Source: a virus. From it: a DNA stretch of 28,753 nucleotides. Positions within the stretch are counted from its first letter, which is position 1, and every line of letters begins with the position of its first letter. Below the pieces are notes generated by a model that made no database searches, had not been told where the DNA came from, and saw only the letters and a program-made list of their open reading frames with translations. This document shows positions 7,512-15,096 of this stretch, piece by piece. Both the position numbers and the translations under genes were made by a program. The stretch spans positions 1 through 28,753 of IMG/VR virus record IMGVR_UViG_3300028392_000234. One strand, 5' to 3'.

Positions 7512-8243
7512 TTACTTTCCTTTGTTTTTACGTAGGTCCTGACCATCAATCCGAACACGAGTAAACGCTTCATGAGCAAAACTGCCCATTGCTGCCCCAT
7601 ACTGCGCTGTCCAATCCTCACGCTTTACATTCGTGGTGATAATTGTTGGTAGAGCTTTATCATAGCGGGAACGGAGAACCTCGTCAAATGAACTGTCGTT
7701 ATAGGTTGAACCGTACTCTTTTCCTAGGTCGTCTAAGACAAGAACACGGACATTCAGCCAGTCTTCCTTAGCACGGCCATGGAAACCCTCCATCTCACGA
7801 TACAACTCCTTACGAAGTTCTCCCTCTGCATCAATGATTGCTTTCTTACGAGCCAAGAACTCTGGAAAGGTCATGTAATAGATAGGGCGAGATTGCATTC
7901 CAAATGTTTCTGGGCTCATAGCCAAGACATCCCTGGCAGTTTCCTCGTTGTCTGGAAGATTACGGATTAGCTCCATAAGAGTAACAACAGCGTGAGTTGT
8001 CTTTCCCAGTCCAGGGCCACCATCAAACAACAGGCCAACGCCAGTCATTCCTAGTCCACCAATCTGCTTGATAACTTTGCCCTCAATAACCTGCTCTAGC
8101 CAGATATCAATCTCTTCAGGAAACTCCCCTGTAGTTGCAACGATGTCTGACGGTTCCATGCCAATAAAACGACGTGGAATGTTTGCACTGCGAAGTAGCC
8201 AGTGACGTTTAATTGGTTCGATTTGTGATATGTCGTATGTCAT
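7512..8243 (-). CDS. DnaC/IstB-like AAA+ helicase loader
   Basis: A 243-residue AAA+ ATPase. Walker A is GGPGLGKTT (75-83), Walker B is VLVLDDLG (167-174), and the sensor 1 segment IITTN lies at 201-205. An arginine-finger candidate, FTRVRIDG, lies at 227-234. The short N-terminal part (1-60) would contact DnaB. This layout matches DnaC/IstB-type loaders that place the replicative helicase on DNA. The ATG overlaps the preceding stop (ATGA), with an AGGAAGG Shine-Dalgarno upstream. Having loader, helicase and primase in one operon argues that the phage assembles its own replication fork rather than borrowing the host loader. IstB-type transposition helpers share the fold, but no transposase is present here. 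Confidence 0.9.
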   Translation of the reverse strand: MTYDISQIEPIKRHWLLRSANIPRRFIGMEPSDIVATTGEFPEEIDIWLEQVIEGKVIKQIGGLGMTGVGLLFDGGPGLGKTTHAVVTLMELIRNLPDNEETARDVLAMSPETFGMQSRPIYYMTFPEFLARKKAIIDAEGELRKELYREMEGFHGRAKEDWLNVRVLVLDDLGKEYGSTYNDSSFDEVLRSRYDKALPTIITTNVKREDWTAQYGAAMGSFAHEAFTRVRIDGQDLRKNKGK

Positions 8244-8767
8244 TTTTGCCTTCCTAATTTTGCTTCGTGACGTTCTAATGCTGCCCTACCAATGACAGTG
8301 TTGTCAAATACTTTACCATCAGTAGCTATTAAATTATTATTATCTTCTTCAATGGCTACTTCATTAGTTTGACTTAGCTTATTGATATTATTAGTTATAA
8401 AGACTAAAAAGATATTAATAGTTTTACTTGGTTGTCTTTTAACTGCAATTAAGTTTCTTTCATCACCTATAAATTTGTCAAGTAAGTCAAGTTCCATACT
8501 TGCAGTTACACCAAATTCCTTACGATTCTTAGCTAGTAAGATAGTAAGAGTTTTAGTATTTATCATATTTGGTATGCCACGAACTTTATCGTAGATACGC
8601 CAACTAAACTCACTTGCAACATCTGCAGGAGTCCAGTCCTCTTTTGCCCTCTGATGACGGGTTTTAGAACTCTTTTTACTTACTGGTATCTTCTTTTGGC
8701 CAGAAGGAGTATCACCATCAAGTAATCCAAAGCCTTTTATGTTGTCATCATCATCCCACCTATTCAA
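8240..8767 (-). CDS. Unknown protein, possible primosome component; TTG start
   Basis: A 175-residue protein. The N-terminus is very acidic then basic (WDDDDN, later KKIPVSKKSSK) and likely disordered. A folded part at about 45-125 starts DWTPADVASEFSWRIYD and includes FGVTASMELDLLDKFIG. The C-terminal tail is rich in asparagine and lysine. The only plausible start is TTG at 8767: AGGAG lies 6 bases upstream, and the next in-frame ATG is 67 codons in. The gene is translationally coupled to the DnaC-like loader by an ATGA overlap. Phage replication initiators (lambda O type) are often encoded just before the loader, so an origin-binding or primosome role is possible, but no recognisable domain supports it. 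Confidence 0.75.
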   Translation of the reverse strand: MNRWDDDDNIKGFGLLDGDTPSGQKKIPVSKKSSKTRHQRAKEDWTPADVASEFSWRIYDKVRGIPNMINTKTLTILLAKNRKEFGVTASMELDLLDKFIGDERNLIAVKRQPSKTINIFLVFITNNINKLSQTNEVAIEEDNNNLIATDGKVFDNTVIGRAALERHEAKLGRQK

Positions 8768-8778
8768 CTATTCTCCTA

Positions 8779-9033
8779 TTAACGACGAGGTACAGTGTTA
8801 ACTGTAACAGGCCTATTCAATAAATGCAAGACAGAAAGTGAAAAGAATGCAGAAGCTAGTCCAATAACAATTAAAGGTAGCCCTGTAATTCCCATAAGCC
8901 ATAAAGCACCAAAGGATAGAGGTAGGGTTAGAATCCGTTTAAGCCAACGGTCGCTACTTAAGAAAGAACCAATGAATTCAAGAATATAGCCAGTAGCCAT
9001 ACCCGAAATAATTACTACAATTAAAGTATCCAT
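8779..9033 (-). CDS. Small membrane protein with two or three transmembrane segments
   Basis: An 84-residue hydrophobic protein. Likely membrane helices lie at about 3-24, 34-50 and 52-70, with charged residues RWLKR between the first two and a basic C-terminal tail ending VPRR. There is no signal peptide cleavage motif. It sits at the border between the tail genes and the replication genes, 12 bases after the tail-fibre gene stop, without a strong Shine-Dalgarno. Size, topology and place after the tail genes would suit a holin or another lysis-related membrane protein, but no endolysin gene is adjacent. Other phage membrane proteins (superinfection exclusion, anchoring of replication) look the same at this level. 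Confidence 0.75.
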   Translation of the reverse strand: MDTLIVVIISGMATGYILEFIGSFLSSDRWLKRILTLPLSFGALWLMGITGLPLIVIGLASAFFSLSVLHLLNRPVTVNTVPRR

Positions 9034-9045
9034 GAATACATAGTA

Positions 9046-11160
9046 CTATGAAATTCCAGATAACGCAACATCTGTAAAACTTGTGCTTCCATAAAAAGTC
9101 ACATAGTATGGTGTACTAATAGGAAGGTAGTCATTAATTGAGTCCATAAGATGAGCAATTCTTAATGATAAGTTTGGATAATAAGCAGATACGGATGCGT
9201 TTGGGGTATCAACCCAAGCTCCACCTGAATAAGCCCTATTTCCATCAAAATAGTCACTAGCAATTGAGCCTGGCTCAAGTTGAACTGAGTCTAAGAAAAA
9301 GTCTTGAGCAAGAGTAGCTGTGGTTATTTTTACAGTAAGTGTTGTAGGTACAGTTTTACAGCTAATAGATACTGAAAACTTCTTCCATGATTCTGTCAAA
9401 GTCACTGTCTTACTTGCTGTGGTTGTGCCATCAGTCAATACTAAAGTTACATCCTGATTTCCGGAAATGCTTTTAGCATAAATTGAATACGTATAAAACT
9501 TTGATTTTAATAACGAACCAGTGTAACTAGACTGCACAGTGCCTAAGTAAGTATCAGAAAATGTTGTTGGAGTAGAAACAGCAACCATATAGTCAGAGCC
9601 AGGGGCCAAATCTAATGTGCTTGTTGTTTGAAGCGGAGTTACGTTAGTAAAAGTCCAGTTATTTGGTGTTCCACCAGTTGCTGCTTCAAAGGAAGGGTTT
9701 AAAATGTAGTTATATTTAGAAGGAGTTAATGAAATAGTGACTCCACGAGGTTCTACATAGGATGAGACAGATGCTGCTTGCTCAAACTGAACCATGTCAA
9801 GGTAGTAAGTAGAGGCACCAGTAGACGCAAAATCAAATCTTAATGCAGCGTAAACTGCTTTAGCAGGAGCTGTTACTGACATTGTCTTTCTAGCCCAACT
9901 ACCACTGGTAGAAACAGACGAACCAACACTTGTTGAAATAAATTTTCCTTTATAGTCATACCATAGAACATTTAAGGTAATATTTGATGAGCCTTGTACA
10001 TACGCAGATAAAGTGTAGCTCATTGGGGTTTCGTCAGTTTTTAAGCTAACAACTGGAATTCCGTTATTTATTGGCTTATTTGTTCCATAACTCAAAGACT
10101 GAGATGCTGCAGTTGTGCTTACTTTTAAACAATAAACTGAGTCTAAAGAATTTGTTACAGAAGTTATTGTTTTGTCAGATGTAATTGCTAAAGTAACTCC
10201 ATCTCCAGCTAACCAGCTGCCAATAGTCGAACCAGAAGTCCAATCTTCAATATCAAATGTGCTTTCTTCGTGCGAGAGCATTAGGTTTGCAGTTTCAGTA
10301 ACTGTAGTCTCATATCCTGTAAGGTCTTTTGTAAACAACTTTAAGCTATCTAAAGTTCCTTTACCACCATAAATAGTTAAAGCATCTCTAATTAGTCTTT
10401 TTTGAGCTTTAGTAGCTAGTTTATTGTATGGTTTAATTCCAAGTTCAAATGATTTAAGCTCAAGAATTTCAGGAGAAGCACCGGAGTTATTATTATCAGG
10501 AATTATTAACTTAGCAAAACTTAAAAACTCATCAATAGTAAAAGAAAAACCCTCGAAGAAGGTAGAAATTAATGAGTTTTTATCTTTATTAATTTCATTT
10601 GAATAGGCGTAGGAAGACTCTATTTCATCAACAGGAGATAGTGAGGTACTAGTTAATACTGATGGCAAATAAGATAGAAATCGTTGATGGGTAGTAGAAA
10701 AGTTTGCTTCAGAGGAAATAGTTTTATCTCCCATAAGTCCTTTACCAACAAACACACTTTGCACAGCATTTGGTCCACTAGTAAGAGTGTGTTTAAAAGG
10801 AACTAATGTAATTGTTTCACCAACAGGTTCCCAATAAGCGTTTGTGCTTCTTCTCAACCATGCCCTATAATAGACAAACTTCCCTTCAACTAATGCTGTA
10901 TCTAAAATAGTACTGCCAGTAGGATAATTGCCTATTGAAGTTTCATAAATAATTTTTCCATCTTCAGCTGTTTCTGGGTATCCATCTTGGTTTCTAGTAA
11001 TTCTAAATTGAATGTATGAGCCAGTTGGAGCATTGTATTGTAAAGAAACTTGATTATAGTCAATAGCAGTCGCTACCATAGGGCGAGCAGAGTAGTCTAA
11101 TGGGCTTCCGTCACCATAAAGGGTACCATCGTTGTATTTAAAACCATTATATAAAGCCAT
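9046..11160 (-). CDS. Tail protein I (gpI)-like baseplate protein fused to carbohydrate-binding-like modules
   Basis: A 704-residue structural protein. Residues 28-125 resemble a fibronectin-type beta sandwich. Residues 160-285 carry the P2 gpI pattern: LPSVL (165-169), FFEGFSFTIDEFL (201-213), ELGIKP (239-244), RLIRDALTIYGGKGTLDSLK (255-274) and TGYE (281-284). Two beta-sandwich modules follow, about 292-470 and 483-635. Each has the pattern of a carbohydrate-binding CBM4/9-like domain (asparagine/phenylalanine-rich start, then SYTLSAYVQG or YTYSIYAKS, then an aromatic DMVQFE or DSVQLEP strand). The end (640-704) is a small separate region. gpI joins the baseplate wedge to tail fibres, so this protein probably both completes the baseplate and binds surface sugars. 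No separate tail fibre is present in the window. Confidence 0.85.
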   Translation of the reverse strand: MALYNGFKYNDGTLYGDGSPLDYSARPMVATAIDYNQVSLQYNAPTGSYIQFRITRNQDGYPETAEDGKIIYETSIGNYPTGSTILDTALVEGKFVYYRAWLRRSTNAYWEPVGETITLVPFKHTLTSGPNAVQSVFVGKGLMGDKTISSEANFSTTHQRFLSYLPSVLTSTSLSPVDEIESSYAYSNEINKDKNSLISTFFEGFSFTIDEFLSFAKLIIPDNNNSGASPEILELKSFELGIKPYNKLATKAQKRLIRDALTIYGGKGTLDSLKLFTKDLTGYETTVTETANLMLSHEESTFDIEDWTSGSTIGSWLAGDGVTLAITSDKTITSVTNSLDSVYCLKVSTTAASQSLSYGTNKPINNGIPVVSLKTDETPMSYTLSAYVQGSSNITLNVLWYDYKGKFISTSVGSSVSTSGSWARKTMSVTAPAKAVYAALRFDFASTGASTYYLDMVQFEQAASVSSYVEPRGVTISLTPSKYNYILNPSFEAATGGTPNNWTFTNVTPLQTTSTLDLAPGSDYMVAVSTPTTFSDTYLGTVQSSYTGSLLKSKFYTYSIYAKSISGNQDVTLVLTDGTTTASKTVTLTESWKKFSVSISCKTVPTTLTVKITTATLAQDFFLDSVQLEPGSIASDYFDGNRAYSGGAWVDTPNASVSAYYPNLSLRIAHLMDSINDYLPISTPYYVTFYGSTSFTDVALSGIS

Positions 11161-11173
11161 AGTATTTCCTTTA

Positions 11174-11443
11174 TTAACTAATTATCTCACCAAAAGTACC
11201 GAGCCATATTGGATATGATGGGTCTCCACCCTCAAACATAACCCAAACACCCTGCCCAACTGCAGGTACTTCTGTAGTAAGACCTGGTTTTTCAACTGGC
11301 CAAGCCCATTGCGTAGGCTGGTCTGCTAGTATCTGCGGAACTTTAAGCTGTAAACGATGTAGATTTAATGGGTCACTAGAGTTGTATACAATACCTCTGT
11401 ATACTCCATAAAATCTAGCATTACCGTAAACATCTTTAATCAT
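11174..11443 (-). CDS. gp5/gpV-like OB-fold baseplate spike base
   Basis: An 89-residue protein matching the N-terminal OB fold of T4 gp5, P2 gpV and VgrG-type proteins. It shows YRGIVYNSSDPLNLHRLQLK (13-32), a strand VPQI, and VGQGVWVMFEGGDPSYPIWLG (63-83), with the usual G-D-P-x-P turn. In these families the trimer sits under the hub and carries the membrane-piercing spike. Here the protein stops after the OB fold: no lysozyme and no beta-helix needle follows. The ATG overlaps the gpJ-type stop by one base, giving coupled translation of wedge and spike base. Where the sharp tip comes from is not visible in the window. Confidence 0.82.
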   Translation of the reverse strand: MIKDVYGNARFYGVYRGIVYNSSDPLNLHRLQLKVPQILADQPTQWAWPVEKPGLTTEVPAVGQGVWVMFEGGDPSYPIWLGTFGEIIS

Positions 11444-14400
11444 TAGGCAGCTACAATCACACTTACTGCATAGCTTGTAACGGTTACTCCATCAGTAGCG
11501 GTAACGTTAATAATAATTGGGGCAAAAGCATTTACACTGTTTGATACATACCCAACCGCAGTAAAGCTGTTTCCGCTTGAACTAGAAGTGTTGTTTATAG
11601 TAATTGAGCTTCCCGCATCTGTGGCTGTAGGAGTAACAATCAACGAAGTGGATGTACTAGGAACTGTTACTTGGTAGTTATATACGCCAGCATTGAATGT
11701 TTTAGACCAAGTAACCGGAGTTACAGTAGACCCACTAGTATTTTTAGCCACTATTGTAATTCCAGATAAAGTAGATACAGTAGAAGCCTGTGATAGAGTT
11801 ATTCCAGATTCTTGAAAAATGAATATTTCATCAGAAGTTCCTATTAAACTGTTTTTTCCTGCTCCACCATCTCTGTATAAACTAGTTACTTTAACGTTTC
11901 TAACCCCATCAACTTGACGAAGTTTAAACTCTACTTCTTCAGGAGTAATGACGTCCTCAAATTGGTTATTACTAAATGAAAAATCATTAACAATTGCTGT
12001 TTTAATGTTTGATTCAACTACAGCCCCAGAGTATTGAGGCATTGCAGCATATGTGACTCCAACAACAATATTTGTATAAGTAGGTGCACTATAAGTAACT
12101 GTTGTTCCAATTGATTTTTTATTATTCAAGAAACTTGGAACGCTAGTAGTTAACAAGTAATCTAATTGAGTAGTGTTAACTTCTGCATCGCTACCAGAGC
12201 CTAAAATTCCAGGAGTAATATCAGATAGTCCAGACTGAATAGGGGCAACATAGACAGTAACGTTGCTTCTATTAGTAGCGGTAGCATTTGCTTTAGAAAC
12301 TCCAGGAACAGTTAAAGCAAGATTTGCAAAGTCCTCTAGTGTAACAGCTCTATTAAGACTTCTTAATGCCCTAGGAGTATTGTATCTAATGCTATCATTT
12401 GTTTCTGGGTCTCCACCACCTTGAGCATCCATTGAGTTTGTTACTTTAATCTTATTTCTTAGGTTTGCTTCTTCAGCAGTACTTAGTCCAGGAATATTTC
12501 CAAGAGAAGTTATGGCTCCAGCAGCAACGTTTCCAAGAACTCCACCGCCAGCAATATACACTGCTTTAATAGTAGACTCAGAAGTTGGAATAGCACCTGA
12601 AATACCGTCTCCAAAATTAACTAGAACCTGATTTGCAGAGTTAATAGTTACGTTAAATACTTTATCTCCGGCAGAATAGTCTCTAATATTTTGAACTAAT
12701 AACCATTGTTCAAAAGCAGTTCCATTATCAACATAAACATTTACGCTAGTCGGATTGACTTTAGTCTCTTTAAGAATAAAAGACTGGTCCGCACTTCCAT
12801 CAGAAGTGCCTATCTTCTCACCTTTAATGTCATAAGGAACTGCCGAGACATTAGCAGCATTTTCAGGCCTTAAAGAAACCTCCTCACCCTGAATAGCTAA
12901 AACAGAATTTGAGGTGCTCTTCCAAGGAACAACAACATCGCTTTGTGTAGTAAATACTACAGTTGATGTAACTCCCCCATCTGTAACAGAGGCAGTTGCT
13001 TGAGTACCTGCAGGAACAATGTCGCTTCCATTACTAAGGACTTTTCCAATAGCAGCTCCTCCTCCACCCAAAATAGCAGGAAGCTCTGAATAATAGACTG
13101 TTCCTCCAGAGGTATAGGTTCCACCAATTTGAGCAACTGCAGTTCCTGTTTCAGAAGTTACTGCTGTATTGTAAGCGTTATTTACTTTAAACTGCTTACA
13201 TAAAACAGCTCCACCACTAGGTGAACTATCATAAGAGCGGCTTGTAGTAATTCTAAACTTATAAAGAGAAGCCGTTCCACCATTTACATAAGTGTCAGTA
13301 AAATACGCATTTACAGTAAACGTTTTTGTAGTAGGAATAGAAACAATTCTTGCTTCAGCAATATTGTATACAGAAGTAGCTACTCCATTTTGGGTACTGT
13401 TTACTCCAGTAATAGTTACGTATTGTCCAGAAGTAAGTCCGTGGTCAGTAGAAGTAGTATAAGTAACAACTCCAGTAGAACCAGTTCCAACTACACCGTT
13501 AATAGTGACATTTGTAGTGGTTACGCTAGCAACATCAGCGTCAACAAAGTTGAACCCAGAAGTCTTTTCAGCTGTAGGGTTTGAAACACTTGTAATATTT
13601 ACAACATTAACAATGTCATTAACTGCATAAAGTTTACTTGCAGTAAATTCTACGTATGTGTAAGGGTTTCCTCCAGTAGGACCATATGATGCATTGCTGA
13701 TAACAGCAACATCATCTCTAACAGAAGCAACTGTTGCACCAGTAAAGTTATACCCAACACCAGCATCAGCACCATTTATTCCTGTAATGTTAATAACTTG
13801 GCCAGCAACAAAATCATTCCAAGCTGAAAAAGTTACTGTACCAGCATTAGCATTAAGTGCAGTAATACTTGCAGTATTAGTAGCAGATTCAACAGTAAAA
13901 GTAGCAGGTACCCCAGTTTTAGCCGTAGTAGTTGAAGCAATAACCCACTTACCGTTGTAGTTATTGCTTGAACCAGATACAACTACATTTTTAATAGTTA
14001 CTTTTTGTCCTGATACAGGGTTTAAAGAACCAGTAGAAGTAACTGTAAATTTAGTTCCAGAAGATGTAATTGAACTAATAGAGGCTGAAGGTTGATACCA
14101 TAGTACGTTTTTACCAATGTTATTATAACCTACGTATTTGACAGTAAATTTACCATTATAAACGCTTGCATTGTAAGAAACTGGGGTTCCTGCTATTGTA
14201 GCATTAATTAAAGTTGGAATACCAGTTACATTAATTACGTCACCAATTGCAAATGTATTGTCATTAGGAATAATAATTTTTGCTAGGTTAGTATATAAGG
14301 TGCCACTAATAGTTCCATCTTCAATAATGGCAGCACCAATATCACCAGAATACCCATTACTACTAGAAAATTGTAAGTCAACAATGGAACTTACATAGTT

Positions 14401-14685
14401 AGCTGGATTGTATCCATACATTCTAGCTAGGTTTAAAAGACTATCACGCTGAGTAGCAGTCATAATATATGACTCGTTAGCAATTCGGTCAATGTAATAA
14501 TTAATTAAATCACCCATATAAGCAAATGACTCAATAAGTGCTAAACCAAAATCAGATGGGTCATTTCCCTGCCAGTTATTATTGGTGCGCTCTTTTACTC
14601 TTTCAATTAATTGGCTTCGTAGAGAGTAGTAGTCTCTTCCTGTATAATCTACAGATAGTGGGGTTTTATTAGCTGGTGCGGTCAT
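11443..14685 (-). CDS. gpJ/gp6-type baseplate wedge protein with inserted repeats and cadherin-like C-terminus
   Basis: A 1080-residue baseplate wedge protein. The N-terminus (11-105) has the wedge pattern SVDYTGRDYYSLRSQL and later LINYYIDRIANESYIMTA. The baseplate J core reappears at about 590-960, with GDPETNDSIRYNTPRALRS (758-776), the most conserved segment of the family, and LEDFANLALTVPGVSKA (783-799). Between them, about 140-480, are four or so related beta-rich repeats, listed separately. The C-terminus (about 965-1080) looks like a cadherin-like beta sandwich, with YNYQVTVPSTSTSLIVTPTA and then VTATDGVTVTSYAVSV. P2 gpJ is about 300 residues, so this version is heavily decorated. It is coupled by ATGA to gp25 upstream and TAATG to the OB-fold gene downstream. 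It would form the outer wedge ring that triggers sheath contraction. Confidence 0.88.
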   Translation of the reverse strand: MTAPANKTPLSVDYTGRDYYSLRSQLIERVKERTNNNWQGNDPSDFGLALIESFAYMGDLINYYIDRIANESYIMTATQRDSLLNLARMYGYNPANYVSSIVDLQFSSSNGYSGDIGAAIIEDGTISGTLYTNLAKIIIPNDNTFAIGDVINVTGIPTLINATIAGTPVSYNASVYNGKFTVKYVGYNNIGKNVLWYQPSASISSITSSGTKFTVTSTGSLNPVSGQKVTIKNVVVSGSSNNYNGKWVIASTTTAKTGVPATFTVESATNTASITALNANAGTVTFSAWNDFVAGQVINITGINGADAGVGYNFTGATVASVRDDVAVISNASYGPTGGNPYTYVEFTASKLYAVNDIVNVVNITSVSNPTAEKTSGFNFVDADVASVTTTNVTINGVVGTGSTGVVTYTTSTDHGLTSGQYVTITGVNSTQNGVATSVYNIAEARIVSIPTTKTFTVNAYFTDTYVNGGTASLYKFRITTSRSYDSSPSGGAVLCKQFKVNNAYNTAVTSETGTAVAQIGGTYTSGGTVYYSELPAILGGGGAAIGKVLSNGSDIVPAGTQATASVTDGGVTSTVVFTTQSDVVVPWKSTSNSVLAIQGEEVSLRPENAANVSAVPYDIKGEKIGTSDGSADQSFILKETKVNPTSVNVYVDNGTAFEQWLLVQNIRDYSAGDKVFNVTINSANQVLVNFGDGISGAIPTSESTIKAVYIAGGGVLGNVAAGAITSLGNIPGLSTAEEANLRNKIKVTNSMDAQGGGDPETNDSIRYNTPRALRSLNRAVTLEDFANLALTVPGVSKANATATNRSNVTVYVAPIQSGLSDITPGILGSGSDAEVNTTQLDYLLTTSVPSFLNNKKSIGTTVTYSAPTYTNIVVGVTYAAMPQYSGAVVESNIKTAIVNDFSFSNNQFEDVITPEEVEFKLRQVDGVRNVKVTSLYRDGGAGKNSLIGTSDEIFIFQESGITLSQASTVSTLSGITIVAKNTSGSTVTPVTWSKTFNAGVYNYQVTVPSTSTSLIVTPTATDAGSSITINNTSSSSGNSFTAVGYVSNSVNAFAPIIINVTATDGVTVTSYAVSVIVAA
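13246..14268 (-). repeat. Degenerate beta-domain repeats inside the gpJ-type protein
   Basis: Residues 140-480 hold about four related units, each beginning with a segment like FAIGDVINVTGI (145-156), FVAGQVINITGI (292-303), YAVNDIVNVVNI (353-364) and GLTSGQYVTITGV (416-428). Some continue into FNF..A.VASV (313-322 and 378-388). The units are 60-150 residues apart and diverged, so this is a protein-level repeat rather than a DNA satellite. Such units probably stand out from the baseplate surface. Confidence 0.7.
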
Positions 14686-15095
14686 AGTATCTCCTCAAAA
14701 GGGGCATTTGTATCTGAAACAGTAACGATACCTACTTGGGTTGTGGCTTGTTCTTTATTAGGTAGTAAGTAAATAACAGTAATAGTTAAAGTGTTTAAAA
14801 TCTCATTAAAAGTTGAGTCAATTGTAATAACTTCTAACAAAGAAAATTGTTCGTGAAAAACTCGTGAAACTTCTTTTGTAACAATGTCAGTAGTAGCACT
14901 TACTGTATCAAACAGAGCAGCACCAATTTTTGTGCCATAATTTGGTCGCATGACTCTTTCAGTAACCCTAGTTCCAATAGCAATTCTTACTCTATCTGCC
15001 CAAATTTCATTTTGAGTTGTAGCAACTACTAGATTCCCGTTTTTTAGGGATAGGGGCAGCTTTAAAGCTATTTCAGATGTGCTTATTTGTGACAT
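14682..15095 (-). CDS. gp25-like baseplate wedge protein
   Basis: A 137-residue protein of the GPW/gp25 family. The conserved core is RIAIGTRVTERVMRPNYGTK (37-56), in which RVMRPNYG is the hallmark, followed by two long amphipathic helices and a strand ITVIYLLPNKEQA. gp25 is a small wedge protein that starts sheath polymerisation from the baseplate and mimics a sheath subunit. The old lysozyme annotation of the family is not supported by any catalytic residues here. An AGGAG Shine-Dalgarno lies within the end of the hub gene, and the stop overlaps the gpJ-type start by four bases (ATGA). Confidence 0.92.
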   Translation of the reverse strand: MSQISTSEIALKLPLSLKNGNLVVATTQNEIWADRVRIAIGTRVTERVMRPNYGTKIGAALFDTVSATTDIVTKEVSRVFHEQFSLLEVITIDSTFNEILNTLTITVIYLLPNKEQATTQVGIVTVSDTNAPFEEIL

Positions 15096-15096
15096 A

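Noticed and set aside
7511-7621. Longer N-terminus for the SWIM-type protein
   Set aside because: It would lie wholly inside the DnaC-like gene; the ATG at 7510 has a Shine-Dalgarno and fits the gene spacing.
13246-14268. DNA satellite or CRISPR-like repeat in the gpJ-type gene
   Set aside because: The repeats are seen at protein level only, are diverged and of uneven period; there are no conserved DNA repeats with unique spacers.
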